DNA from: Immundisolibacter sp049322795 | Lineage (GTDB): Bacteria > Pseudomonadota > Gammaproteobacteria > Immundisolibacterales > Immundisolibacteraceae | DNA length: 64,000 bases | Direction: 5' to 3' | NCBI GenBank assembly: GCA_049322795.1 | Contig: JBMOQH010000019.1 | Location: 62,001 to 126,000 of the forward strand | In this document: piece by piece, positions 54,777 to 63,476 of the stretch | Numbering within the stretch: position 1 is the first letter of the stretch | Layout of the letters: every line of letters begins with the position of its first letter | Translations under genes and position numbers: made by a program | The notes under the pieces: generated by a model | Databases searched by the model: none | Seen by the model: only the letters and a program-made list of their open reading frames with translations | Told to the model about the DNA's origin: nothing

Positions 54777-55993
54777 GACGCGTTGTCATTACCGGGCTCG
54801 GCATCGTGTCGAGCATCGGCACCACCCAGGCCCAGGTCGAGGCATCCTTGCGCGATGTGCGCTCCGGGATCGAGTTCAGCGAGGAGTACCGCGACCTCGG
54901 TTTCCGCAGCCAGGTCCACGGCCCGCTGCGCATCAACCCGGAAGAGCACATCGACCGCAAGTTGCTGCGCTTCATGGGCGACGCGGCGGCGTACACCCAC
55001 ATCGCCATGGTCGAGGCCATCGTCGACGCCGGCCTGACCGAGGCCGAGGTGTCCAATCCGCGCACCGGTCTGGTGGCCGGTTCGGGCGGCGCCTCCACGG
55101 CCAATACCGTGGTCGCGGCCGATACGCTGCGCGAGAAGGGTGCGCGCCGGGTCGGTCCGTACATGGTGCCGCGCACCATGTCGAGCACGGTCGCCGCCTG
55201 CCTCGGGACGGCCTTCAAGATCAAGGGCGTGGGGTACTCGATTTCCTCCGCCTGTGCGACTTCCGCCCACTGCATCGGCAATGCCGCGGAACTCATCCAG
55301 GCCGGCAAGCAGGATCTGGTCTTCGCCGGTGGCGGCGAGGAACTGCACTGGACCGAATCGGTGCTGTTCGACGGCATGGGGGCCCTGTCGTCGGCCTATA
55401 ACGACCGACCGTCGGTGGCCTCGCGGGCCTACGACGCCGACCGCGACGGCTTCGTCATCTCCGGCGGCGGCGGCATCGTCGTGATGGAGGCGCTCGACCA
55501 TGCGCTGGCCCGCGGCGCCAAGATATACGGCGAGCTGGTCGGGTATGGCGCGACCTCGGACGGCTTCGACATGGTGCAGCCCTCCGGCGAAGGCGCCGTG
55601 CGCTGCATGCGCCAGGCACTCGGCGACATTCCGTTGACCGATATCGATTACCTCAACACGCACGGCACCAGCACGCCGGTCGGCGACGGCCGCGAGCTCG
55701 AAGCGGTGCGCGAGGTGTTCGGCGCGCAGATGCCGGCCTTCAGCTCCACCAAGTCCCTGACGGGTCACTCGCTGGGCGCGGCGGGTGTCCACGAGGCGAT
55801 CTACTGTCTGCTGATGATGCGTGGCGGTTTCATCACGCCGTCCGCCCACATCGAACGCCTCGATCCGGCCGCAGAAGGCCTGCCACTGGTACGCGAGCGG
55901 CGGGACGGTGTGCGACTCGACACGGTGATGTCGAACAGCTTCGGCTTCGGCGGCACCAACGCCACGCTGGTGTTGCGCCGCTACCACGGCTAA
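54773..55993 (+). CDS. fabB: Beta-ketoacyl-ACP synthase I
   Basis: Condensing enzyme of 406 residues, elongating unsaturated acyl chains. Thiolase fold with catalytic Cys161 in SSACATSA and the two His in NTHGTSTPVGD and TGHSLGAAG. MRRVVITGLG is the typical start; here a GTG overlapping the fabA stop. A strong terminator follows. Confidence 0.97.
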   Translation: MRRVVITGLGIVSSIGTTQAQVEASLRDVRSGIEFSEEYRDLGFRSQVHGPLRINPEEHIDRKLLRFMGDAAAYTHIAMVEAIVDAGLTEAEVSNPRTGLVAGSGGASTANTVVAADTLREKGARRVGPYMVPRTMSSTVAACLGTAFKIKGVGYSISSACATSAHCIGNAAELIQAGKQDLVFAGGGEELHWTESVLFDGMGALSSAYNDRPSVASRAYDADRDGFVISGGGGIVVMEALDHALARGAKIYGELVGYGATSDGFDMVQPSGEGAVRCMRQALGDIPLTDIDYLNTHGTSTPVGDGRELEAVREVFGAQMPAFSSTKSLTGHSLGAAGVHEAIYCLLMMRGGFITPSAHIERLDPAAEGLPLVRERRDGVRLDTVMSNSFGFGGTNATLVLRRYHG

Positions 55994-56016
55994 CGCACCA
56001 CCGCCACGCGCGCAAC

Positions 56017-56054
56017 AAAAAAGGCGGGGCTGGTTCGCCAGCCCCGCCTTTTTT
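56017..56054. terminator. Bidirectional intrinsic terminator
   Basis: AAAAAA then GGCGGGGCTGG, loop TTCG, the exact complement CCAGCCCCGCC and TTTTTT. It is a perfect 11-bp GC stem flanked by A and T runs, so it works on both strands. It serves fabB and the converging cytochrome gene, and is the clearest terminator in the window. Confidence 0.95.
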
Positions 56055-56068
56055 GCTTTCGAGCCAGC

Positions 56069-56569
56069 TTATTTCTTGAGCTGCGCCACCATGTAATCGA
56101 CTGCGGCTTCAACCTGCGCGTCGCTCAGGTTCATGAAACCGCCCTTCGGCGGCATGGCGCGAATGCCCTGCAGCGAGTGCTGATGCAGCACTTCGATACC
56201 CTGCGCGATACGCGCTTCCCAGTCCTCGGCGCTGCCTAGCTTGGGCGCGCCCGCAACGCCAGAGGCATGGCACGAGAAGCAGGCCTGCTGATACACGGCA
56301 GCGCCATCCACCGGACCGGTATCGGCCGCCGCCACGGCGGCGACGCCGCCCGCCGGCGCGCCCGCACCGCCGGTCTGCACCTGGCCGACCGGCTTGATGC
56401 GTTCGTTGGCCAAGGCCGCGACGGTCGGATCGACCTTTGCCGGGCGGGTGGAATTGACCACGAAAACGGCAAGGCTCGCAATCAGGAAGGTAAACGCGAC
56501 CAGCGATAACAGCACCACCGTGAAGGCGGTGGAGGAATTGTCGCTGGCCGGGGCGGAATGGGCGTTCAC
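56069..56569 (-). CDS. Membrane-anchored cytochrome c5-like protein
   Basis: 166 residues. One uncleaved N-terminal helix (about 16-38), a flexible Ala/Gly/Val linker and one class I haem c domain. Haem motif CFSCH (Cys97, Cys100, His101), probable axial Met139 in AMPPKGG. The domain resembles cytochrome c5. It likely carries electrons near the membrane from the bc1 complex to an oxidase. Confidence 0.9.
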   Translation of the reverse strand: MNAHSAPASDNSSTAFTVVLLSLVAFTFLIASLAVFVVNSTRPAKVDPTVAALANERIKPVGQVQTGGAGAPAGGVAAVAAADTGPVDGAAVYQQACFSCHASGVAGAPKLGSAEDWEARIAQGIEVLHQHSLQGIRAMPPKGGFMNLSDAQVEAAVDYMVAQLKK

Positions 56570-56756
56570 GGGGACTCCTTGGCGGGGCAGGCGGGAAAAT
56601 CGAGTGCCGGCGGTGCCCTGCGGCGCAGCGCGGCGGTGGGAATTATAACGGCGCCAAAGGAACGGCCGGCGCTCTCCAGTGGGCGCGCTTGCGCGCCGTC
56701 AAGCACGGCCCGGCCGACGACGCACGCGGACATCCTGCTAAACTTGCCGGCACGAC

Positions 56757-56833
56757 GCGCCCGTAGCTCAGCTGGATAGAGTACCGCCCTCCGAAGGCGG
56801 GGGTCAGAGGTTCAAATCCTCTCGGGCGCGCCA
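56757..56833 (+). tRNA. tRNA-Arg (anticodon CCG)
   Basis: 77 nt with encoded CCA. Acceptor GCGCCCG pairs with CGGGCGC, discriminator G. D stem GCTC/GAGT with loop AGCTGGATA. Anticodon stem CCGCC/GGCGG with loop CTCCGAA, anticodon CCG at 56791-56793. T arm AGAGG-TTCAAAT-CCTCT. All stems pair. Reads the Arg codon CGG. Confidence 0.97.
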
Positions 56834-56935
56834 CTTCATTATCGCCAACGAGCAGGCGGGGCCCGAACCGCGTCCCGCGGCAAGTCCCGGTGTGTGTCGA
56901 AATCCCCTGGCCGGTACCTGCGTGCTGCATCACTC

Positions 56936-58381
56936 ATGCTGATCTTCGACCAGTCCAATCCCGGCCGCGCGAACGGCGCCCAGAGCGCACCTTCGGCAGC
57001 GGCCGATGATTTGCCTGCCGCGCTGCTGCGGACCACGCGTCCGCCGCTGCCGGAGGTCTCCGAGCTGCAGACCGTGCGCCACTACACGCGCCTGTCGCAA
57101 AAGAACTTTTCGATCGACACGCACTTCTATCCGCTCGGCTCGTGCACGATGAAGTACAACCCACGCGCCGCCAATGAGCTGGCGCTGCGGCCGGTGCTGC
57201 GCGACCGCCACCCGCTGGCGCCGCAGGCCACGGGGCAGGGTTTCCTCGCCTGCCTGTGGGAGTTGCAGGAGATTCTGGCGAGCGTCACGGGAATGGCCGG
57301 GGTGTCCCTGACGCCGCTCGCCGGCGCCCAGGGCGAACTTGCCGGCATCGCCATGATCGAGGCCTACCACCGCGCCCGTGGCGATATCGCGCGGCGCGAG
57401 ATTCTGGTGCCGGACGCCGCCCACGGCACCAATCCGGCCACCGCCGTGATGTGCGGGTACTTGGTACGCGAGATCCCGACCGACGCGAATGGCGATGTCG
57501 ACCTCGTGGCACTGGCGGCCGCGGTCGGCCCGCATACGGCGGGACTCATGCTCACCAATCCGTCCACGCTCGGCGTGTTCGAACGCCAGATCGGCGAGAT
57601 CCAGCGCATCATCCATGAAGCGGGCGGCCTGCTGTATTACGACGGCGCCAACCTCAATGCCATTCTGGGCCACGCCCGGCCGGGCGACATGGGCTTCGAC
57701 GTCGTCCATCTGAACCTGCACAAGACCTTCGCCACCCCACACGGCGGCGGCGGGCCGGGCGCGGGGCCCGTCGGTGTGGGCGAACGCCTGCTGCCATTCC
57801 TGCCGGTGCCGATGGTGGCGCGTGACGGCGACGTCTACCGCTGGCTGACCGAGGCTGACCGCCCACTGAGCATCGGCCGCCTGTCGGCGTTCGCCGGCAA
57901 CGCCGGCATCCTGCTGCGCGCCTGGGTGTACATCCGCCTGCTGGGCCGCGACGGCATGCGCCGGGTGGCGCAATTCGCCACGCTCAACGCGGCCTATCTA
58001 CAGGCGCGCCTGCGAGAAGCGGGCTTCGATCTCGCCTTCCCCGATCGGCGCGCAAGCCACGAATTCATCGTCACGCTGCGCCGCAGCAAGCAGGAGCTCG
58101 GCATCACCGCGCTCGACGTGGCCAAGCGCCTGCTCGACTACGGCTACCACGCCCCGACGGTGTACTTCCCGCTGCTGGTACCGGAATGCCTGCTGATCGA
58201 GCCGACGGAAACCGAGTCACGCGACATGCTGGACGGTTTTGTCGCGGCGCTGGTCGAGATCGCCCGCGAGGCGCGCGACGAGCCGGACCTGCTGCGCGGC
58301 GCGCCGCACACCCTGCCGGTGCGCCGCCTGGACGAGGTCCGCGCCGCGCGCCAGCCTGATCTCGCCTGGCGGCCAGCCTGA
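56936..58381 (+). CDS. gcvPB: Glycine dehydrogenase (decarboxylating) subunit 2
   Basis: PLP-bearing subunit of the two-gene P-protein in the glycine cleavage system. 481 residues. HFYPLGSCTMKYNPR, the cofactor Lys263 in NLHKTFATPHGGGGPG and DYGYHAPTVYFP are intact. The start MLIFDQSNPGR is preferred over an upstream GTG that adds 14 residues. No gcvPA, gcvH or gcvT is adjacent; upstream is only a tRNA and a convergent cytochrome. It must therefore be expressed apart from its partners. Confidence 0.96.
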   Translation: MLIFDQSNPGRANGAQSAPSAAADDLPAALLRTTRPPLPEVSELQTVRHYTRLSQKNFSIDTHFYPLGSCTMKYNPRAANELALRPVLRDRHPLAPQATGQGFLACLWELQEILASVTGMAGVSLTPLAGAQGELAGIAMIEAYHRARGDIARREILVPDAAHGTNPATAVMCGYLVREIPTDANGDVDLVALAAAVGPHTAGLMLTNPSTLGVFERQIGEIQRIIHEAGGLLYYDGANLNAILGHARPGDMGFDVVHLNLHKTFATPHGGGGPGAGPVGVGERLLPFLPVPMVARDGDVYRWLTEADRPLSIGRLSAFAGNAGILLRAWVYIRLLGRDGMRRVAQFATLNAAYLQARLREAGFDLAFPDRRASHEFIVTLRRSKQELGITALDVAKRLLDYGYHAPTVYFPLLVPECLLIEPTETESRDMLDGFVAALVEIAREARDEPDLLRGAPHTLPVRRLDEVRAARQPDLAWRPA

Positions 58382-58401
58382 CCACACCGAGGAAGACTGC
58401 C

Positions 58402-59334
58402 TTGCGCGCACTGATCTGCGGCTCGATGGCCTACGACACCATCATGGTCTTCCAGGACCGCTTCAAGAATCACATCCTGCCGGATCAGGTACACATCCTG
58501 AACGTGTCCTTTCTGGTGCCGCAGATGCGCCGGGAGTTCGGGGGCTGCGCCGGCAACATCGCCTACAACCTCAAATTGCTGGGTGGCGATCCGCTGCCCA
58601 TGGCGACCGTCGGCGAGGACTTCGCGCCCTACCGCGACTGGCTCGACCGGCACGGCATCGATCGCCGGCACGTCACTGAAGTGGCGGGTGCCTACACCGG
58701 CCAGGCCTTCATCACCACCGACCTCGACGACAACCAGATCACGGCATTTCATCCGGGCGCGATGGGCGAGTCGCACCTCAACTCGGTGGCCGACGTGGAG
58801 GCGGTGGACATCGGCATCGTGGCGCCGGATGGTCGGGATGGGATGCTGCAGCACGCACGCGAATTCGCCGACGCCGGCGTTCCGTTCATCTTCGACCCCG
58901 GCCAAGGCATGCCGATGTTCGACAAGGCCGAACTGCTCGGTTTCATCGAACAGGCCACCTGGGTCACCGTCAACGACTATGAGGTCGAGCTGCTGCAAAC
59001 CCGCACCGGGCTGTCGGTCGGCGACATCGCCAAGCGCGTCGAGGCACTCGTCGTCACTCGCGGCAACAAGGGCTCGAGCATCTACACCGGCGGCCATCGC
59101 ATCGATATCCCGGCGGTGACGCCGGCCGCCGTGAACGACCCTACCGGCTGTGGCGATGCCTACCGCGCCGGCCTGCTATTCGGCCTGCTGCATGATCTCG
59201 ACTGGCCGACCACCGGCCGTATCGCGGCCTTGCTCGGCGCGCTCAAGATCGAACACCACGGCACGCAGAATCACCACTTCACGCGCGACAGCTTCGAGCG
59301 CCGCTTCATCGCCGAATTCGGCCACGGCTTTTAA
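58402..59334 (+). CDS. PfkB-family kinase, adenosine kinase-like
   Basis: Ribokinase-fold sugar/nucleoside kinase of 310 residues. GGCAGNIAYNLKLLGG is the substrate-side Gly motif and NDPTGCGDAYRAGL holds the catalytic base Asp252. SMAYDTIMVFQDRF, VSFLVPQMRREFGGCAGN and FHPGAMGE run parallel to the adenosine kinase of Mycobacterium rather than to fructokinases. The start is TTG with GAGGA at good distance, supporting it. It follows gcvPB by 20 nt, possibly in one transcript. Confidence 0.85.
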   Translation: MRALICGSMAYDTIMVFQDRFKNHILPDQVHILNVSFLVPQMRREFGGCAGNIAYNLKLLGGDPLPMATVGEDFAPYRDWLDRHGIDRRHVTEVAGAYTGQAFITTDLDDNQITAFHPGAMGESHLNSVADVEAVDIGIVAPDGRDGMLQHAREFADAGVPFIFDPGQGMPMFDKAELLGFIEQATWVTVNDYEVELLQTRTGLSVGDIAKRVEALVVTRGNKGSSIYTGGHRIDIPAVTPAAVNDPTGCGDAYRAGLLFGLLHDLDWPTTGRIAALLGALKIEHHGTQNHHFTRDSFERRFIAEFGHGF

Positions 59335-59353
59335 ACGACGGGCCAAGCCCCGC

Positions 59354-61612
59354 TCAGCCGCGCCCAGAACGCTCGGTGAGCTCCACCTCTTCGACGTGAG
59401 CGATGGCAGACAGGCCACGCCGGCGCATCAAGGCCTCCAGGCTGTTCGCGGGGGCCGCTGGTTCAGCCGCCTCCGCGGCGAGTTCCGGCGCCTTGCACGC
59501 GGTCGTCGGCTCGGCAACATCCAGCGCCTCGATCACGTCAACGATTTCGGTGACCTCGCAGGTCTCGATGAGCGCATCGCCTGCCGCCTCCTCGACGACA
59601 TCGTCCAGCGCAGCCGACTCGACCGACAACTCATCCGGGTCCAACACCTCGATTTGCGCCTCGGCATAGTCGCCCTCGATGCCGGGCATCTCGACCGGCT
59701 CTTCGACCATGTCGACGACCGTCGGCAGGTCCAGCGGCGCAATGTCCTCGGCCGACAATTCAGCCGCCAGGTCTTCGATGCTGATCGTTTCCTCCAGCAC
59801 CTCATCCACCTCGACGGCCACCTCCTCTACCACTGCCGGGGGCTGGCTTGCCGGCCGCGGCGGCCGCGGGACCACCAGGCGTACCGGCTGTGGCTTGTCG
59901 AGCTCGACCACGCTGACCGCCCCGCTTGGGAGCGCCAGTGGTTCATCGACACCGAGCAGGGCGTCGATGGCCGATTCCTGATCCCAGTCCCAGACGGGTT
60001 CACCGGCCTGGGCCCGGTCCAGAATCGTTTCCAGGGTTTCCAGGAACGCCTCCTGCTCGAACATCGACACCCCGACCTGATCCATGCCCTGACGCAGCCG
60101 GCGCGTCATGCGCGGGCGCAACTCGGCCAGACGCTGCTGGGCGGCGCCTTCCTTCGGGCTGACGCTCCACAGCAGCGCGTCCGCCGTCGCCAAGCCTTGC
60201 CGCCAGGGCGACGCTTCCGGCCCATGAGTATCGAGACAGTTGACCAGGTACTGCATCCAGTGCGTGCCCAGGAACGCATCGACCGGGTCCGGCAGGCGCC
60301 CGACCTGTTGGCGGCGTTCGCCCAGCTCGGCCTCGACTCGCGCGGTCAGGCTGCGACGCTGCGCCTGCAGCGACTGGGCCGAGTCCACTGCCGGCAGGGC
60401 CAGGGTGCGCAGGTCGAGCAGGCCGGTCTCGGCGGCCATCGAAAATGCCCGATGGTCGTCCATGCAGGCTTCGCCAACGCTGTCGATGAGCGCCTCGAGA
60501 ACCTGCCGCTGCTGCGGCGTCGGGGGTTCCTGCCAGCCGCGGGTCACCGCAATCAGCTGATCGAAGAACCGGCGACCGAGATGCGAGCGGCGCGCCAGCA
60601 TGGCCCGGTCGCGCAGCGCCAGGCGCAGGAACGGAATCTGCAGCCGGGCAATGCACAGGCGCGCGGAGACCGGCACCGCACTGTCGTTGAATACGCCATC
60701 GAACAGCAGTGCGACCATGTCGAGCACGATCTGTTGCGAGGGGTCGCCGCTGGCGCTCTCCGCCGGCCGGGTGGCAAAGCGCGCGACATCGATCGACGCC
60801 GATCGGCTCCGGCTGCCGGGCTGGTCATGCTGTTGCAGGGTGGCGAGCAGCTTGGTGGCCTCGCTGCCCGCTGCGTTGCCGCCACTGGCCAGCGCCTGCT
60901 GAATCAGCGCGCTGAGGTCAATATCGCCCCGCTGACCGGCCTCGCTTACCAGCGCCTCCAGCGCCGGCGCACCGGCAAGCTGCGACACTTGGCTGGGCCT
61001 GGAAACCTCGGGCGGTCGCTCGAGTGCGGCGGCCAACTCCCGGTAAATGCCCGGCAATGCGGCGCCCACGTGCCGCTCGAAAAACATCACCAGAATCCGC
61101 CGCACGCTCGGCTCGGTGAGCGTGTCCCGGAAGGCCTCTTCCAGGGCGGCGAACACCTGGCGCGGCCCGAGCACCTCGTCGCCGTCCGGCACGCCGACGA
61201 TCGGCGCCAGACTGGCGCGGATGGCACGCAAGGCGTCGGCGGACTCGGTTTCGGCCCGACGCACCGCCGCCGTCAGCGCCAGCGCCTCATCGAGATCGTT
61301 GCCCCCCAGTTGGCGCGCCACCGGGCCTTCGCCGCGCTCCAGCGCCTGCCAGCAGCCAAGCAGGCGGTCACTGAAACATCGATCGATGGCCTCGCGACCG
61401 AGCCGCAGATCGCGGATCGCATCGAAGGGAACACCCCGATCGGACTCCGTTCGACTGCCCTGCGCCATCTCGAACAGCGCATCTTCGAGCCGGGTGAGCA
61501 TGCCCGCAAAGGCGCCCTGCACCGCGGAAAGGAAACTGGCGCGTGGCCCGCCAAGGCCGTGCGCGTCGTCATCACGCTCGACCGCAGCCTGGATCAAGTT
61601 ACCGGAGCTCAT
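59354..61612 (-). CDS. DUF1631 family protein
   Basis: 752 residues, cytoplasmic. It matches DUF1631 in length and in segments such as VRRILVMFFERHVG, PDPVDAFLGTHWMQYLVN and RPRMTRRLRQGMDQVGVSMFEQEAFLETLE. After about residue 555 it becomes a very acidic region rich in Val, Glu, Asp and Pro, probably disordered, closing with a short basic helix SLEALMRRRGL. Function is not established. The PilZ-domain gene 48 nt upstream on the same strand suggests a cyclic di-GMP link. Confidence 0.8.
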   Translation of the reverse strand: MSSGNLIQAAVERDDDAHGLGGPRASFLSAVQGAFAGMLTRLEDALFEMAQGSRTESDRGVPFDAIRDLRLGREAIDRCFSDRLLGCWQALERGEGPVARQLGGNDLDEALALTAAVRRAETESADALRAIRASLAPIVGVPDGDEVLGPRQVFAALEEAFRDTLTEPSVRRILVMFFERHVGAALPGIYRELAAALERPPEVSRPSQVSQLAGAPALEALVSEAGQRGDIDLSALIQQALASGGNAAGSEATKLLATLQQHDQPGSRSRSASIDVARFATRPAESASGDPSQQIVLDMVALLFDGVFNDSAVPVSARLCIARLQIPFLRLALRDRAMLARRSHLGRRFFDQLIAVTRGWQEPPTPQQRQVLEALIDSVGEACMDDHRAFSMAAETGLLDLRTLALPAVDSAQSLQAQRRSLTARVEAELGERRQQVGRLPDPVDAFLGTHWMQYLVNCLDTHGPEASPWRQGLATADALLWSVSPKEGAAQQRLAELRPRMTRRLRQGMDQVGVSMFEQEAFLETLETILDRAQAGEPVWDWDQESAIDALLGVDEPLALPSGAVSVVELDKPQPVRLVVPRPPRPASQPPAVVEEVAVEVDEVLEETISIEDLAAELSAEDIAPLDLPTVVDMVEEPVEMPGIEGDYAEAQIEVLDPDELSVESAALDDVVEEAAGDALIETCEVTEIVDVIEALDVAEPTTACKAPELAAEAAEPAAPANSLEALMRRRGLSAIAHVEEVELTERSGRG

Positions 61613-61660
61613 GGCCGATCTCGCGTCGACAAATCCTGGGCGGGCATCCGTGCTTCGTCG

Positions 61661-62047
61661 TCAGGCGAAGCAGCGCTGCCAACGCGCCAAGTCGTCGCCG
61701 GGAACCGGCATCAGCTCGATGCCGTGCAAGTGATCCGGGGCTACCGCGCGCGACCACCGCACTTCGCCGCACAGAAAGAACTTGCCGGGCACGCCGCTGA
61801 CGTTGACCCACAGCTCGATGCGCACCCCCGGGGCCAGCGGTTGACCGAGCCACAGACCAAGCCCTCCCGCCGACACATCGCAGGTGCGGGATGGCAAGGT
61901 CGCGCCGGCCAGTTCGGGCGCACCCACCGCGCTCACGATCTGCACCAACAGGCGCTCGTCGCGGGATCGGCGCCGAGCGGTACGGCGTTCGTCGCTGGCC
62001 ACGGCGGGCTCGCTGCGCTGGGAAATCGAAACGCTGGAAGCTGTCAT
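61661..62047 (-). CDS. PilZ-domain protein
   Basis: 128 residues, a probable cyclic di-GMP receptor. The two binding motifs are present: RRSRDER near residues 25-31 for RxxxR, and DVSAGGLGL for (D/N)xSxxG. The rest is the six-stranded barrel (GVRIELWVNVSGVPGKFFLCGEVRWS). Operon with the DUF1631 gene. The start MTASSVSISQ is preferred over the longer frame. A sigma-28-like sequence lies in the upstream gap. Confidence 0.88.
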   Translation of the reverse strand: MTASSVSISQRSEPAVASDERRTARRRSRDERLLVQIVSAVGAPELAGATLPSRTCDVSAGGLGLWLGQPLAPGVRIELWVNVSGVPGKFFLCGEVRWSRAVAPDHLHGIELMPVPGDDLARWQRCFA

Positions 62048-62083
62048 GAGGAGCCGACCCTTATCCGGTGCACCGTGATGTGC

Positions 62084-62111
62084 ATATCGGACCAAAGGAC
62101 AGAAACCTTTA
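62084..62111 (-). promoter_or_regulatory. Candidate sigma-28 (FliA-type) promoter for PilZ gene
   Basis: On the minus strand: TAAAGGTT, 12-nt spacer, TCCGATAT, against the FliA consensus TAAAGTTT-N11-GCCGATAA. About 13 of 16 box positions agree and the spacing is one base long. It would start transcription about 30 nt before the PilZ ATG. The motility sigma factor would suit a c-di-GMP effector. Confidence 0.35.
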
Positions 62112-62208
62112 AGGGAAAGCGGAAAAATCTTTCGACACGGCTCTGCCGGTTCGCGCGCCGCGGCGGAATGCCCCGCACCCGAACGCGGGCCGGGCCTCGA
62201 GAACGCCG

Positions 62209-62904
62209 TTATCGCCCCCCCGCCGTGCGCGCCGAAGCCAGGGCGTGCGCCGCGCGCGTCGTTTGCGGCAACCGGTAGCGCGTGGTGCAGGCCATTACCC
62301 AGTCCACGGCCCGCTCGAGGCTCAGGCGGTGGCCGACCGAGACGTAGATCGGCTTCACGCCCACCCGGCTGCGCAGCACGGCGCCGACAAGCTCGCCCCG
62401 ATCGTGCAGCGGCACCCACGCGCCGCGCCGATCGGGCACGGCCGCGTGCTCGCCGACCAGGCGGGTCTTGGCAACGCCGATGCACGGCAGACCGGTCAGC
62501 ACGCCGAGATGACAGGCGATGCCAAAGCGGCGCGGGTGCGCCCTGCCCTGCCCGTCCACCAGCAGCAGATCAGGGCTCGTACCGAGCCTCGCGAGCGCCT
62601 GCATCACCACCGGCAACTCCCGAAACGACAGCAGGCCCGGCACATAGGGAAACTCGACCGGCCGTTCGGCCAAGGCATGCTCGACAGCCTCCAGGCCTGG
62701 GAAGGACAGCACCGCCACCGCCGCCCGGGCGAGTCGGCCATCGCCCGGAAAGCCCACGTCGACACCGGCCACCCGGCGCACCTGGCCGACGTCGTCCACG
62801 AGCCGCACGCGGTCCGCCAGCGCACGCTGCTGCGCAACCGCCGCATCGGCGCTGCGCGGCCAGGCGAAATCATCCACAGCGCCGGTGCTATCCTCGCCGA
62901 CCAT
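62209..62904 (-). CDS. nfi: Endonuclease V
   Basis: Deoxyinosine repair nuclease of 231 residues. Motifs: AGVDVGFPGD (metal Asp), YVPGLLSFRELPVV, LLLVDGQGRAHPRRFGIACHLG with the second metal Asp, and GVAKTRL. All match Nfi. The ATG shares CATG with the start of the divergent thioesterase gene; a GTG 27 nt inside would also give a normal N-terminus and is a serious alternative. Confidence 0.94.
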   Translation of the reverse strand: MVGEDSTGAVDDFAWPRSADAAVAQQRALADRVRLVDDVGQVRRVAGVDVGFPGDGRLARAAVAVLSFPGLEAVEHALAERPVEFPYVPGLLSFRELPVVMQALARLGTSPDLLLVDGQGRAHPRRFGIACHLGVLTGLPCIGVAKTRLVGEHAAVPDRRGAWVPLHDRGELVGAVLRSRVGVKPIYVSVGHRLSLERAVDWVMACTTRYRLPQTTRAAHALASARTAGGR

Positions 62905-63346
62905 GGTCGAACCCAACTCCGAACTGGCGGGCGCCGTGGCGCGCTCGCTGTACGCTCGAGACGCCGCCGCCCGCGGGCTCTGCATTGAAATCTGCCACTG
63001 CGGGCCGGGCGAGGCCGTGCTGACCATGACCGTCGGCGACGCCATGCTGAACGGCCACGGCATCTGTCACGGCGGATTCATTTTCAGTCTCGCCGACACG
63101 GCGTTTGCCTATGCCTGCAACAGTGGCAACGAGCTGACCGTGGCCCAGCATTGCAGCATCGATTTTCTGCGCCCGGCACGGGCTGGCGAGCGCCTGACCG
63201 CGACCGCGCGCGAAACCGCGCGCCGTCCCCGCAGTGGTATCTACGACGTCACCGTACGCGGCGCGGACGGCGAACCGGTGGCGCTGTTCCGGGGCCTGTC
63301 GCGCAGTCGTCCGGGCACGTCGGTGATCGAGGAAACACCGCCCTGA
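62903..63346 (+). CDS. PaaI-like hot-dog thioesterase
   Basis: Acyl-CoA thioesterase of 147 residues. LNGHGICHGGFIFSLADTAFAYACNS is the PaaI core (Asn51, His52 oxyanion side; Asp65 catalytic), followed by IDFLRPARAGERLTATA. PaaI hydrolyses phenylacetyl- or hydroxyphenylacetyl-CoA, relieving CoA trapping. No phenylacetate genes are near. The start ATG overlaps that of nfi on the other strand; a GTG 18 nt upstream is possible. No ribosome site is clear. Confidence 0.9.
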   Translation: MVEPNSELAGAVARSLYARDAAARGLCIEICHCGPGEAVLTMTVGDAMLNGHGICHGGFIFSLADTAFAYACNSGNELTVAQHCSIDFLRPARAGERLTATARETARRPRSGIYDVTVRGADGEPVALFRGLSRSRPGTSVIEETPP

Positions 63347-63348
63347 GA

Positions 63349-63371
63349 AAGCGCTGATCGACTCAGCGCTT
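63349..63371. terminator. Perfect 9-bp hairpin after thioesterase gene
   Basis: AAGCGCTGA, loop TCGAC, TCAGCGCTT, beginning 2 nt after the thioesterase stop and between two converging genes. AA and TT ends give a weak U-run on each strand. A bidirectional terminator is likely from position. Confidence 0.55.
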
Positions 63372-63403
63372 CCGGCCCCGGAGGGGATGTCCCGGCCGAC
63401 ATC

Positions 63404-63465
63404 AAGGACGTCCACCCTGGGATCGTGAAGCCCGTCGCGGGCCGGTACCGCGATGCGGCGAACGG
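63404..63465. repeat. Second copy of the intergenic element seen at 34301-34361
   Basis: The last 32 nt (from 63434) match 34330-34361 at 26 positions, and AAGGACGTCC at the front corresponds to AAGGGCGTCC there, at nearly the same distance (30 against 29 nt). It contains TCGCGG/CCGCGA as a stem. Both copies lie between genes. It fills the 130-nt gap between the thioesterase and mazG. Confidence 0.55.
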
Positions 63466-63476
63466 CACGCGCCGCC

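Noticed and set aside
56757..56833. tRNA-Arg as an island insertion site
   Set aside because: No integrase and no direct repeat of the tRNA 3' end was seen in the following kilobases; downstream genes are core metabolism.
59150..62278. Open frame of over 1000 codons opposite the DUF1631 and PilZ genes
   Set aside because: Repetitive Gln/Arg/His composition typical of an antisense shadow; the minus-strand genes explain the region.
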